Below, one piece after another: positions 1 through 8,945 of a DNA stretch of 64,000 bases (position 1 is its first letter; each line of letters starts with the position of its first letter). This stretch comes from Enterobacter cloacae subsp. cloacae ATCC 13047 (GTDB lineage Bacteria > Pseudomonadota > Gammaproteobacteria > Enterobacterales > Enterobacteriaceae). The notes under the pieces were generated by a model. It made no database searches, was not told the DNA's origin, and was given only the letters and a program-made list of their open reading frames with translations. The stretch lies in assembly GCF_000025565.1 (NCBI RefSeq), contig NC_014121.1, positions 1,922,001 to 1,986,000 on the forward strand, written 5' to 3'. The translations under genes were made by a program, and so were the position numbers.

Positions 1-628
1 GCACAATGCCGTCCTCTTCGCGCTTGTAAATGGCGCCGCTCGGGCAGGTGGCGACGCAGCTTGGGTTCAGGCAGTGCTCGCACAGGCGCGGCAGGTACAT
101 CATGAAGGTGTTTTCAAACTGGCCGTACATCTCTTTCTGGATCTTCTGGAAGTTACGGTCGCGGGCGCGTTTTTCGAATTCGCCGCCCAGCAGCTCCTCC
201 CAGTTGGGTCCCCAGACGATTTTATCCATCCGCTTGCCGTCAATCAGCGAGCGCGGGCGAGCGGTAGGGAGGTGATCCCCCTCCGGCGCGCGGTGCAGAT
301 CCTGATAGTCAAAGGTAAAGGGCTCATAGTAATCGTCAATCTGCGGCATGACGGGGTTAGAAAATATTTTCGACAGCACCCCCATTTTGCCGCCGAGACG
401 CGGCGTCAGCTTACCGTGAATACCGCGGATCCAGCCGCCTTGCCACTCCTCCTGGTCTTCCCAGTTTTTCGGGTAGCCGATCCCCGGTTTGGTCTCGACG
501 TTGTTAAACCACGCATACTCCATCCCTTCACGCCCGGTCCAGACGTTCTTACAGGTGACCGAGCAGGTGTGGCAGCCAATGCATTTATCGAGATTCAGTA
601 CCATGCCAACCTGTGAACGTATTTTCAT
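1..628 (-). CDS. narY: Nitrate reductase Z beta subunit NarY, partial (C-terminal part outside window)
   Basis: Iron-sulphur electron-transfer subunit of the membrane-bound nitrate reductase, passing electrons from the cytochrome b subunit to the molybdenum subunit on the cytoplasmic face. About 209 residues are visible before the window edge; the family is about 510 long. It begins MKIRSQVGMVLNLDKCIGC. The first ferredoxin cluster motif CIGCHTCSVTC follows at once, and the second, CEHCLNPSCVATCP, lies near the edge. The ATG at 628 overlaps the narZ stop as ATGA, which implies translational coupling. It is called narY rather than narH because the operon is led by narU, as in the E. coli narUZYWV cluster; the protein alone would not separate the two isoenzymes. 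narW and narV would be expected beyond base 1. Confidence 0.93.
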   Translation of the reverse strand, partial: MKIRSQVGMVLNLDKCIGCHTCSVTCKNVWTGREGMEYAWFNNVETKPGIGYPKNWEDQEEWQGGWIRGIHGKLTPRLGGKMGVLSKIFSNPVMPQIDDYYEPFTFDYQDLHRAPEGDHLPTARPRSLIDGKRMDKIVWGPNWEELLGGEFEKRARDRNFQKIQKEMYGQFENTFMMYLPRLCEHCLNPSCVATCPSGAIYKREEDGIV

Positions 629-3600
629 TTTTTCGTCTCCTGTACCTGATCCCTACCTTCGCCATCCAGCCAGTTAATGTTTTTCATTTTGCGGATCATG
701 ATGAACTCGTCGCGGTTGGAGCCAACGGTGCCGTAATAGTTGAAGCCGTAAGCCAGCTGCGCGTAACCGCCTATCATGTGCGTCGGTTTCGGGCAGACGC
801 GGGTCACCGAGTTATGAATTCCGCCGCGCCGTCCGGTCACCTCTGAACCCGGAATGTTAAGAATGCGCTCCTGGGCGTGGTACATCATGGTCATACCCGG
901 CGGCACGCGCTGGCTCACCACCGCGCGGGCGGTGAGGGCGCCGTTGGCGTTGAAGGCTTCAATCCAGTCGTTGTCCTCAATGCCCAGTTCACGCGCGTCG
1001 GTTTCACTGATCCAGACAATCGGCCCGCCGCGCGACAGGGTCTGCATCAGCAGGTTTTCACTGTAGGTAGAGTGGATGCCCCATTTCTGGTGCGGCGTCA
1101 GGAAGTTGAGCGCTTTTTCCGGGAAGCCGTTCGGCGGGATCTCGCGCATATGGCTGACGCTGCGGGTATCAATCGGCGGACGGTAAGCCACCAGACTTTC
1201 GCCGAAGGCGCGCATCCACGGGTGATCCTGATACAGCTGCTGACGGCCGGAGAGGGTGCGCCATGGGATCAGCTCGTGAACGTTGGTATAACCCGCGTTG
1301 TAGGAGACATGCTCGCTTTCCAGACCGGACCAGGTCGGGCTGGAGATGATTTTACGCGGCTGCGCCTGAATATCGCGGAAGCGGATTTTTTCATCTTCTT
1401 TATTCAGCGCCAGGTGGGTGTGGTCGCGTCCGGTCAGTTCGCCCAGCGCTTCCCATGCCTTCACCGCCACCTGACCGTTGGTTTCCGGTGCCAGCGCGAG
1501 GATCACTTCGGCGGCATCAATGGCCGTCTCGATACGCGGACGGCCTTTCGCCGGACCGTCGAGCTTGACGTAGTTCAGCTTGCCGAGGAACTCGACCTCG
1601 TTTTGCGTGTTCCACGAGATCCCTTTCCCGCCGTTGCCGAGCTTGTCCAGCAAGGGGCCGAGGGAGGTAAAGCGCTCCCAGGTTTCCGGGTAGTTACGCT
1701 CGACGACCGCAATGTTCGGCGCGGTTTTGCCGGGGATCAAATCGCATTCGCCTTTGCGCCAGTCCTGAATATCAAACGGCTGGGACAGTTCCGCCGGGGA
1801 ATCGTGCTGCAGAGGCTGCAACACGACGTCCGTTTCCGTACCAAGATGGCCGACGCACACGTCAGAGAAAACTTTGGCGATGCCTTTGTAAATCTCCCAG
1901 TCGCTGCGCGATTCCCACGCCGGGTCGACGGCGGCAGACAGCGGATGAATAAACGGATGCATGTCGGAGGTGTTCATGTCGTCCTTTTCATACCAGGTGG
2001 CGGTGGGCAGGACGATGTCAGAGAACAGGCAGGTGCTGGACATACGGAAGTCAAGCGTTACCAGCAGGTCGAGTTTGCCCTCAATGGCGTTAGCCTGCCA
2101 GTCGACCTCTTCAGGCTTCACGTCATCGGTCGAGCCTAAATCTTCTCCCTGGATCCCGCTTTCGGTGCCGAGCAAATACTTGAGCATGTACTCGTGGCCT
2201 TTGCCGGAGGAGCCAAGCAGGTTCGAGCGCCAGACAAACAGATTGCGAGGGTGGTTTTTACCGCTGTCGGGCTGCTCGCAGGCGAAGCGGATATCGCCCG
2301 ATTTCAACGCCTGAACGGTGTACTCCTGCGGAGAAAGGCCTGCTGCCTCCGCGCGGGCTTTGATGTGCAGCGGGTTGAGGTTGAGCTGCGGCGCCGACGG
2401 CAGCCAGCCCATACGCTCGGCGCGGACGTTGAAGTCGATCAGATGACCGGTGAATCGGGATGCATCCGCCAGCGGAGAAAGCAGCTCCTGCGCTGTCAGC
2501 TTCTCATAGCGCCACTGGCTGGCGTGGTTGTAAAAGAACGAGGTGCTGTTCATCTGGCGCGGCGGGCGGTTCCAGTCCAGCGCGAAGGCCAGCGGCAGCC
2601 AGCCGGTTTGCGGACGCAGCTTCTCCTGGCCCACGTAGTGCGACCAGCCACCGCCGCTTTGGCCCACGCAGCCGCAGAAGACCAGCATGTTGATCATGCC
2701 CCGGTAGTTCATGTCCATGTGGTACCAGTGGTTTACCCCGGCACCGAGAATGATCATCGAGCGTCCATGCGTTTTGTGCGCCGTGTCGGCAAACTCACGG
2801 GCAATTTTTTCAATCAGATACGCGGGGACGCCGGTGATCTGTTCGCCCCAGGCCGGTGTATACGCTTTGATCTCACCATAATTTTCAGCCGCGTTACTGT
2901 CTTCCAGACCACGATCGAGACCGTAGTTGGCGAGCACCAGATCGTACACGCTGACCACATGTTTCTGGCTGCCGTCGGCAAGCGTCAGGGTTTTACTCGG
3001 CACGCGGCGGGTCAGCACTGGTTCCTGTTTCACGCTGCGAAAATGCGGGTTCTCATTACCGCCAAAGTAGGGGAAGGCGACATCCGCCACGCTGTCGTGG
3101 GTGATCAGCAGGGAAAGGGTCAACTCCGTTTCCTGACCCGCAGCCAGCGATTCCAGGTTCCATTTGCCTTTTTCGCCCCAGCGGAAGCCAATGGAACCGT
3201 TAGGAACCACCAGATTACCGGCAATATCAAAGGCGACGGTTTTCCACTCCGGGTTGTTGGCTTCGCCCAGCCCGTCCACAAGGTCGGACGCCCGCAGCAT
3301 GCGTCCCGGCACCAGACGACCATCGGCCTGCTCATCCAGCAGAACCAGCATCGGCATGTCAGTGTAGCGGCGGCAGTAGTTGAGGAAGTAGTCGCTTGGG
3401 TTATCGAGGTGGAACTCTTTGAGGATCACATGTCCCATGGCCATCGCCAGCGCGCTGTCGGTCCCCTGTTTGGGGGCGAGCCACTGGTCGCTCAGTTTGG
3501 CAACTTCTGAGAAGTCCGGCGTGATGGCAACGGTTTTGGTCCCTTTATAACGAACCTCGGTAAAGAAATGGGCGTCGGGGGTGCGCGTCTGGGGAACGTT

Positions 3601-4365
3601 AGAGCCCCAGGCGATGATATAGCTGGAGTTGTACCAGTCGGCGGACTCCGGCACGTCGGTCTGCTCGCCCCAGGTCATGGGCGAGGCGGGAGGCAGGTCG
3701 CAATACCAGTCATAGAAACTCAGGCAGGTACCGCCGAGCAGAGAGAGATAGCGGGTACCGGCAGCGTAAGAGACCATCGACATCGCCGGAATAGGCGAGA
3801 AACCGGCCACGCGGTCCGGGCCATAATTTTTGATGGTCCAGACGTTGGCGGCGGCAATCAGCTGGTTCAGCTCTTTCCAGTTCGAGCGGATAAACCCGCC
3901 TTTACCGCGTGCCTGTCGGTAGCTCTGCGCTTTTTGCGGATCGTTTTGAATGGCATCCCAGGCGAGTACCGGGTCGCTGTGCTGCGCCAGCGCCTCGCGC
4001 CAGAGTTCAATCAGCCTGCGGCGCACCAGCGGATATTTGAGGCGGTTGGCGCTGTAGAGGTACCAGGAGTAGCTTGCGCCGCGTGGGCAACCGCGTGGCT
4101 CATGGTTAGGCAGGTCCGGGCGAGTGCGGGGGTAATCGGTCTGCTGGGTTTCCCAGGTCACCAGTCCGTTTTTGACATAAATCTTCCAGCTGCAGGAGCC
4201 GGTACAGTTCACGCCGTGGGTAGAGCGCACAATCTTGTCGAACTGCCAGCGCTGGCGGTAGCTGTCTTCCCAGTCCCGGTTGGTGTGATACACCTGCCCG
4301 TGCCCATCGGCGAAACTGTCGCCTTTTGTTTTGAAGTAACGAAAGCGGTCCAGCAGTTTGCTCAT
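625..4365 (-). CDS. narZ: Nitrate reductase Z alpha (catalytic molybdenum) subunit NarZ
   Basis: Catalytic subunit that reduces nitrate to nitrite at a bis-MGD molybdenum centre; cytoplasmic, anchored through the beta and gamma subunits. It has 1246 residues, the usual NarG/NarZ length. The N-terminal His/Cys ligands of the FS0 [4Fe-4S] cluster are seen as STHGVNCTGSCSW (residues about 48-60). The segment SFYDWYCDLPPASPMTWGEQ carries the region of the Asp that ligands molybdenum. The C-terminus ends VQETKK and its TGA overlaps the narY start. The gene lies 67 nt downstream of narU on the same strand, which supports isoenzyme Z, known in E. coli to be RpoS-linked and only weakly nitrate/FNR-dependent. 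Assigning it as NarZ rather than NarG rests on this context. The gene is intact, with no odd residues seen. Confidence 0.95.
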   Translation of the reverse strand: MSKLLDRFRYFKTKGDSFADGHGQVYHTNRDWEDSYRQRWQFDKIVRSTHGVNCTGSCSWKIYVKNGLVTWETQQTDYPRTRPDLPNHEPRGCPRGASYSWYLYSANRLKYPLVRRRLIELWREALAQHSDPVLAWDAIQNDPQKAQSYRQARGKGGFIRSNWKELNQLIAAANVWTIKNYGPDRVAGFSPIPAMSMVSYAAGTRYLSLLGGTCLSFYDWYCDLPPASPMTWGEQTDVPESADWYNSSYIIAWGSNVPQTRTPDAHFFTEVRYKGTKTVAITPDFSEVAKLSDQWLAPKQGTDSALAMAMGHVILKEFHLDNPSDYFLNYCRRYTDMPMLVLLDEQADGRLVPGRMLRASDLVDGLGEANNPEWKTVAFDIAGNLVVPNGSIGFRWGEKGKWNLESLAAGQETELTLSLLITHDSVADVAFPYFGGNENPHFRSVKQEPVLTRRVPSKTLTLADGSQKHVVSVYDLVLANYGLDRGLEDSNAAENYGEIKAYTPAWGEQITGVPAYLIEKIAREFADTAHKTHGRSMIILGAGVNHWYHMDMNYRGMINMLVFCGCVGQSGGGWSHYVGQEKLRPQTGWLPLAFALDWNRPPRQMNSTSFFYNHASQWRYEKLTAQELLSPLADASRFTGHLIDFNVRAERMGWLPSAPQLNLNPLHIKARAEAAGLSPQEYTVQALKSGDIRFACEQPDSGKNHPRNLFVWRSNLLGSSGKGHEYMLKYLLGTESGIQGEDLGSTDDVKPEEVDWQANAIEGKLDLLVTLDFRMSSTCLFSDIVLPTATWYEKDDMNTSDMHPFIHPLSAAVDPAWESRSDWEIYKGIAKVFSDVCVGHLGTETDVVLQPLQHDSPAELSQPFDIQDWRKGECDLIPGKTAPNIAVVERNYPETWERFTSLGPLLDKLGNGGKGISWNTQNEVEFLGKLNYVKLDGPAKGRPRIETAIDAAEVILALAPETNGQVAVKAWEALGELTGRDHTHLALNKEDEKIRFRDIQAQPRKIISSPTWSGLESEHVSYNAGYTNVHELIPWRTLSGRQQLYQDHPWMRAFGESLVAYRPPIDTRSVSHMREIPPNGFPEKALNFLTPHQKWGIHSTYSENLLMQTLSRGGPIVWISETDARELGIEDNDWIEAFNANGALTARAVVSQRVPPGMTMMYHAQERILNIPGSEVTGRRGGIHNSVTRVCPKPTHMIGGYAQLAYGFNYYGTVGSNRDEFIMIRKMKNINWLDGEGRDQVQETKK

Positions 4366-4432
4366 GACATTTCTCCTGCTTCGATAGCATGGCCGGAGGG
4401 TGCTGCATCACGCTCCGGCGAAGATGTAGTTA

Positions 4433-5818
4433 TTATTTTTGTGAGGATTTACGGCCGTACACCAGCCAGGTGACGAGCACGCAGACGATGTAAAACACGA
4501 GGAAGACTTTCATGGCGCCGACCGGCGATCCGGTCATTGCCAGCGAGGTGCCGAAGGCTTTAGGGATAAAAAATCCGCCTACTGCGCCAATGGCGGAAAT
4601 AAAGCCCAGCGCGGCAGCGGTGTCTGTCACGGCTTCATGCTGCGCCTGTTCATCGGTGCCACCTTGCTTTCTCACCCGGTCAATGGTGATTTGGCGAAAG
4701 ATAATCGCAATCATCTGGAAGGTTGAGCCGCTGCCCAGCCCGGCGGTGAGGAACAGCCCCATAAAGACCAGATAAAACGCGACAAAGCTGCCGGAGCCCG
4801 AGCCGGGCAGGGTCAGGAAGATCAGGGCGCTAAAGATGGCCATAAAGACAAAGTTGATGAGTGTGACGCGCACGCCGCCCAGCCTGTCGGAGATCATCCC
4901 GCCCGCTGAACGCGCCAGCGCACCAATCAGGGGGCCAAAGAAGGCAAGGTGAAGAATGTTAACGTCCGGAAACTGGGTTTTCGACAGCATGGCAAAGCCT
5001 GCCGAGAAACCGATAAACGAGCCGAAGGTCGCCAGATAGAGCAGGCTCAGCAGCCAGAGATGAAACCGCTTAAGCACAGGAAGCTGGCTGGCGATAGAGG
5101 CTTTTGAGCTGGCGATATCGTTCATGCCAATAAACGCCGCAATGGTGGCCAGCAGCAGAAGCGGGGCCCAGATCCAGGCGGCATTCGCCAGCCACATGGT
5201 GGACCCGTCCTCCAGAGGCACACCGTTTACCCCCAGAAAGGTGAAGATCGGCAGAAAAATGACCAGTGGCGCGATCAACTGCATTACGCTGACGCCCAGG
5301 TTTCCCAGCCCGCCGTTGATTCCCAGTGCGCTACCCTGTCTGGATTTCGGGAAGAAAAAGCTGATATTCCCCATGCTGGAGGCAAAGTTAGCGCCCGCAA
5401 ATCCGCAGAGCAGGGCAATGACGATAAAGACCCAATAAGGCGTCGCGGTGTTCTGAATGGCAATCCCCAGCCAGACGCAGGGGATAATCAGGATCACGGT
5501 GCTCAATACTGTCCAGTTACGTCCGCCAAATATCGGCACCATAAAAGAGTAGGGGACACGCAATATTGCGCCGGAGAGAGAAGGTAATGCCGTTAGCATA
5601 AAAAGCTGATCGGTAGTGAAATTAAATCCGACTTTATTGAGGTTAACCGCAATGGCACTAAATAACATCCAGACGCAAAAGGCCAATAGCAGGCAAGCCA
5701 CAGAAATCCATAGGTTTCTTCGCGCGATATGTTTGCCTTTATTCTCCCAGAATTGCGGATTTTCCGGTTTCCAGTTAGTTAAAAGATGGTGATGACTTTT
5801 CTCACTTTGTTGTGACAT
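4433..5818 (-). CDS. narU: Nitrate/nitrite transporter NarU
   Basis: Major-facilitator transporter of the nitrate/nitrite porter family, moving nitrate in and nitrite out across the inner membrane for the downstream reductase. The start chosen is MSQQSEK at 5818 because an AAGAGGG Shine-Dalgarno sits a few bases before it. A start seven codons further upstream is possible but lacks a good site. The resulting 461 residues match the E. coli NarU length (462). Residues close to the N-terminus read NWKPENPQFWENKGKHIARR, a hallmark of NarK/NarU. Two glycine-rich nitrate signature stretches are visible (GFAGANFASSMGNISFFFPK, and GLFLTAGLGSGSTFQMIAII later). About 12 membrane segments are expected. 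NarU is preferred over NarK by its C-terminal sequence and the narZY context. Confidence 0.94.
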   Translation of the reverse strand: MSQQSEKSHHHLLTNWKPENPQFWENKGKHIARRNLWISVACLLLAFCVWMLFSAIAVNLNKVGFNFTTDQLFMLTALPSLSGAILRVPYSFMVPIFGGRNWTVLSTVILIIPCVWLGIAIQNTATPYWVFIVIALLCGFAGANFASSMGNISFFFPKSRQGSALGINGGLGNLGVSVMQLIAPLVIFLPIFTFLGVNGVPLEDGSTMWLANAAWIWAPLLLLATIAAFIGMNDIASSKASIASQLPVLKRFHLWLLSLLYLATFGSFIGFSAGFAMLSKTQFPDVNILHLAFFGPLIGALARSAGGMISDRLGGVRVTLINFVFMAIFSALIFLTLPGSGSGSFVAFYLVFMGLFLTAGLGSGSTFQMIAIIFRQITIDRVRKQGGTDEQAQHEAVTDTAAALGFISAIGAVGGFFIPKAFGTSLAMTGSPVGAMKVFLVFYIVCVLVTWLVYGRKSSQK

Positions 5819-6025
5819 ATCGCCCTCTTGCTTACCCAAATGAAGATAAAAAATAAGTAAAAACAGCTAGATATGTGAAGGTCTGGTATTGTGGTTATTG
5901 GAAGTATTGAGATACATCTGAAAGGATAGATAAAAAAGCGAACCCCAGAGTTTGGAAATCAAATAGGGGATCGCCTAATGTGTTACCAATTGTAACGGTG
6001 GGATTTAATTACTCAGAAGGGAGTA

Positions 6026-6601
6026 TTAAAACAACTCCAGAGAAATTAATTTATCAAGATGATTATTAAACGCAGCGTCATCCATTTCAGGCATGTTTAA
6101 TAGATATATGCCGTCAAGGCCACACACCAGGCCAATTAAACGCCAGGCAATACTTGCTGCCGGGTCACCGGAACGGAATACGCCTGCATTCCTGCCAGCT
6201 TCAATAAGGGCAACCGTTTCCTGATGCCACATCTCCATTGTCAGCACATACGCGCCCTTGATCTCTGCGTCGCGGGTTGCGAGGATTTGCGCTTCTCGCC
6301 AGAGGCGAATGTAGGGTTCAAACCTGCCGTCATCGCTGCCGAGCATGGCATGTAAACGTGCCCGCCAGCTGGCGTGTTCCCCGACCACATCCGCATCCAG
6401 CAGTTCGCGGATCAGTCGGATAAAGGCCAGCGATTTTAACTCACCGCCGGAGGTGAAATGGTGATGCACTTGCCCGGTTGCGACACCGGCTTCGGAGGCG
6501 ATGCGGCGCACCGTCATGGCGGAAAATCCCTCGGCCAGCGCCACGCGCATGGCGGCCTGTAAGATCTCTTCCCGTCTTTCATCCCTGGTCAGATAACCCA
6601 T
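6026..6601 (-). CDS. smvR: TetR-family repressor SmvR of the smvA efflux gene
   Basis: One-component TetR-family regulator, 191 residues. The N-terminal helix-turn-helix (about residues 25-50, with TVRRIASEAGVATGQVHHHF) is typical; the rest is the all-helical ligand-binding and dimerisation domain. The gene is transcribed divergently from the MFS pump gene smvA across a 116-bp gap holding three short palindromes. This is the arrangement of SmvR/SmvA in Klebsiella and Enterobacter, where loss of SmvR raises tolerance to cationic biocides such as chlorhexidine. That role is inferred here from sequence and synteny. The start at 6601 is preceded by a GAGTGAGAG purine stretch. The reading frame is intact, so repression is presumably functional in this strain. 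Confidence 0.85.
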   Translation of the reverse strand: MGYLTRDERREEILQAAMRVALAEGFSAMTVRRIASEAGVATGQVHHHFTSGGELKSLAFIRLIRELLDADVVGEHASWRARLHAMLGSDDGRFEPYIRLWREAQILATRDAEIKGAYVLTMEMWHQETVALIEAGRNAGVFRSGDPAASIAWRLIGLVCGLDGIYLLNMPEMDDAAFNNHLDKLISLELF

Positions 6602-6646
6602 TTTCTCTCACTCTTAAATAGCAATGAAACGAGTGTAACAAAGAGC

Positions 6647-6695
6647 TGGACAAGTGTTCAACATTCCGTAGGATCGCATCCTGGACATGTGTCCA
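6647..6695. promoter_or_regulatory. Probable SmvR operator region: clustered palindromes between smvR and smvA
   Basis: Three dyads are packed in 49 bp. TGGACAAGTGTTCA (6647-6660) is imperfect. AGGATCGCATCCT lies at 6670-6682. TGGACATGTGTCCA (6682-6695) has perfect 6-bp arms around a TG core. The first and third share the same TGGACA half-site, 35 bp apart, as expected for a dimeric TetR regulator acting on both divergent promoters. Binding is inferred. Confidence 0.55.
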
Positions 6696-6717
6696 TTTTT
6701 ATATAAAAAGGAAATTT

Positions 6718-8205
6718 ATGTTTCGTCAGTGGTTAGCGTTAGTGATTATCGTGCTGGTGTATATCCCGGTGGCGATTGACGCGACGGTGCTGCACGTGGC
6801 GGCGCCGACATTGAGCATGACGCTGGGCGCCAGCGGTAATGAATTATTGTGGATCATCGATATCTACTCGCTGGTGATGGCGGGTATGGTGCTGCCAATG
6901 GGCGCGCTCGGCGACCGCATCGGTTTTAAACGGCTGCTGATGCTTGGCAGCACGCTGTTTGGCCTGTCATCGCTGGCGGCGGCCTTTGCCCCCTCTGCGG
7001 GCTGGCTGATTGCCGCGCGCGCCTCGCTGGCAATTGGCGCGGCAATGATCATACCGGCAACCCTTGCGGGTATACGCACCTTGTTTATTAACGCGCGAGA
7101 TCGCAACATCGCGCTTGGCGTCTGGGCCGCGGTCGGGTCCGGCGGGGCGGCGTTTGGTCCGCTGATTGGCGGTATGCTGCTGGAGCATTTTTACTGGGGA
7201 TCGGTCTTTTTGATCAACGTGCCGATTGTGCTGGTGGTGGTGTCGCTGGCCGCGGTCTATGTTCCGCGTCAGCAAGGGCGCCCAGAGCAGCCGCTGAATA
7301 TTAGCCATGCCGTCATGCTGATTGCGGCAATTTTGCTGCTGGTCTATAGCGCCAAAACCGCGCTGAAAGGCGGGCTTTCTCCATGGCTGGTGGCCTGTAC
7401 ACTGCTCACCGGCGCGGTATTGCTGTTTATCTTCGTGCGTATTCAGCTTCGCGCCCGCGTGCTGATGATCGACATGCGCCTGTTTTGCCATCGCATCATT
7501 TTAAGCGGGGTGGTGATGGCGATGACCGCCATGATCGCCCTGGTGGGGTATGAATTGCTGATGGCCCAGGAGCTGCAGTTTGTGCATGGCTTTACCCCGT
7601 TTGAAGCGGGCATGTTCATGCTGCCGCTCATGGTCGCCAGCGGGTTCAGCGGCCCGATTGCCGGGATACTGGTTGGTCGTCTGGGGCTGCGCATGGTAGC
7701 GGCAGGCGGAATGGGGCTGAGCGCCGTCAGCTTTATTGGCCTGTCGATGCTCGACTTCAGCACGCAGCAGTGGCAGACGTGGTGCCTGATGGTGCTGCTT
7801 GGCTTCAGTGCAGCGAGTGCGCTGCTGGCCTCCACCTCGGCAATCATGGCGGCGGCACCGAAAGAGAAAGCCGCCGCTGCCGGGGCGATTGAAACCATGT
7901 CCTACGAACTGGGCGCAGGGCTGGGGATCGCGATATTTGGTCTGTTGCTGACCCGCAGCTTCTCGGCGTCGATTGAACTACCGCAGGGCTTACCTTCAAC
8001 GCTGGCTGATAAAGCCTCGTCATCCATTGGCGAAGCGATGAAGGTCGCGCAGGATCTCAGTCCGGCGCTCGGTGAAACCGTCATTGAGGCGGCAAAAACG
8101 GCGTTTATCACGTCGCACAGCGTGGCGTTAGGCAGCGCCGGTGGGATGTTATTGCTGCTGGCGATTGGGATTTGGTTTAGCCTGGCGAACGCGCCGCAAC
8201 AGTAA
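6718..8205 (+). CDS. smvA: MFS multidrug efflux transporter SmvA (DHA2 family)
   Basis: Proton-driven drug exporter of the 14-transmembrane DHA2 family, known for methyl viologen, acriflavine and quaternary-ammonium/chlorhexidine efflux. It has 495 residues, the expected length. DHA2 motifs are visible: the motif A region GALGDRIGFKR near residue 65, and a motif C-like glycine-rich stretch (GSGGAAFGPLIGGMLLEHF) near residue 140. Start MFRQWLAL at 6718 is preceded by AAAAAGGAAATTT. Transcription is divergent from smvR, with shared palindromes in between. A strong terminator follows directly (8211-8240), so it is a single-gene unit. Substrate range is taken from the family. Confidence 0.9.
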   Translation: MFRQWLALVIIVLVYIPVAIDATVLHVAAPTLSMTLGASGNELLWIIDIYSLVMAGMVLPMGALGDRIGFKRLLMLGSTLFGLSSLAAAFAPSAGWLIAARASLAIGAAMIIPATLAGIRTLFINARDRNIALGVWAAVGSGGAAFGPLIGGMLLEHFYWGSVFLINVPIVLVVVSLAAVYVPRQQGRPEQPLNISHAVMLIAAILLLVYSAKTALKGGLSPWLVACTLLTGAVLLFIFVRIQLRARVLMIDMRLFCHRIILSGVVMAMTAMIALVGYELLMAQELQFVHGFTPFEAGMFMLPLMVASGFSGPIAGILVGRLGLRMVAAGGMGLSAVSFIGLSMLDFSTQQWQTWCLMVLLGFSAASALLASTSAIMAAAPKEKAAAAGAIETMSYELGAGLGIAIFGLLLTRSFSASIELPQGLPSTLADKASSSIGEAMKVAQDLSPALGETVIEAAKTAFITSHSVALGSAGGMLLLLAIGIWFSLANAPQQ

Positions 8206-8210
8206 ATGCA

Positions 8211-8240
8211 AGCCCGAAGGCGCTGCACCTTCGGGCTTTT
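8211..8240 (+). terminator. Rho-independent terminator of smvA
   Basis: A perfect 10-bp stem AGCCCGAAGG / CCTTCGGGCT with loop CGCTGCA is followed by TTTT, six bases after the smvA stop codon. Confidence 0.9.
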
Positions 8241-8267
8241 CACTTCTTCTTCAGCGGCGCGGTGTCG

Positions 8268-8804
8268 TTATCGCGTCAGCCGATAGTGCGATTGCACCAG
8301 ACCTGACGGGAAGCTACGGGTGGATAAAAGCATTAAATCGATATCCCGGGGCAGCGAGCCGAACAGCGGCTTGCCTGAGCCGATAAGGACAGGAACGGTG
8401 GTGATAACCATATCGGCCACCAGTCCTTCGCGCAGAAACGACTGGATCACCTGTCCGCCATCAATATAGACGCGGTGTGCGTTCTGCGCTGCCAGCTCAG
8501 CAAGCGCTTCCTTTGGGGTACAGCGGGAGAACTGCACTTTACCTTTCAGAGGCTCGGGCACCTCGGTGTCAGCCAGCTGACTGGAGAGCACCAACACGGG
8601 TCGGTTATAGGGCCATTGGTCAAAGGTCAGCACTTTCTCATAGCTTCCCCGGCCCATCACAATCCAGTCTTTGTCGGCAATGAACGCATCATAACCATGA
8701 TCTTCCGTTGGATCATCGCGCTGGAGTAGCCAGCCGATATCGCCATCCTGGCGGGCAATGTAGCCATCAAGACTGACGGCGATAAAAACGTGGGTGGTAA
8801 TCAT
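8268..8804 (-). CDS. Dihydrofolate reductase-like (RibD C-terminal domain) oxidoreductase
   Basis: A 178-residue single-domain protein of the RibD_C/DHFR-like fold. It has FIAVSLDGYIAR at the N-terminus, the conserved GRGSYEKV stretch near residue 52, and IDGGQVIQSFL near residue 115, which belongs to the nucleotide-binding part of the family. Members are presumed NAD(P)H-dependent reductases of small heterocycles, but most, including the Bacillus YyaP/YwjB type, have no proven substrate. It is not a true folate reductase or riboflavin RibD, since it lacks the deaminase domain. It stands alone, convergent with smvA. The physiological role is unknown. Confidence 0.75.
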   Translation of the reverse strand: MITTHVFIAVSLDGYIARQDGDIGWLLQRDDPTEDHGYDAFIADKDWIVMGRGSYEKVLTFDQWPYNRPVLVLSSQLADTEVPEPLKGKVQFSRCTPKEALAELAAQNAHRVYIDGGQVIQSFLREGLVADMVITTVPVLIGSGKPLFGSLPRDIDLMLLSTRSFPSGLVQSHYRLTR

Positions 8805-8900
8805 CGAGGGCTCCCTGTTCAGGCTGTGACGTTAGGACAGTGACGACAGAGCAGTATACCGGAACCGGGGGATGACGATCAGGGGAGCGGGCAGAGGGGC

Positions 8901-8930
8901 AAAAAAAAGCCAGCCGCAGGGGCTGGCTTT
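8901..8930 (-). terminator. Terminator of the ompD-type porin gene
   Basis: On the minus strand, AAAGCCAGCC pairs with GGCTGGCTTT around a short CCTGC-type loop and runs into a long U tract (plus-strand run of eight A at 8901-8908). It lies 15 bases past the porin stop codon. Confidence 0.9.
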
Positions 8931-8945
8931 CGGGTGTGACAAATC

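Noticed and set aside
2194..3510. Long antisense open frame over narZ
   Set aside because: Arg/Val/His-rich translation typical of an antisense shadow; narZ is unmistakable on the other strand.
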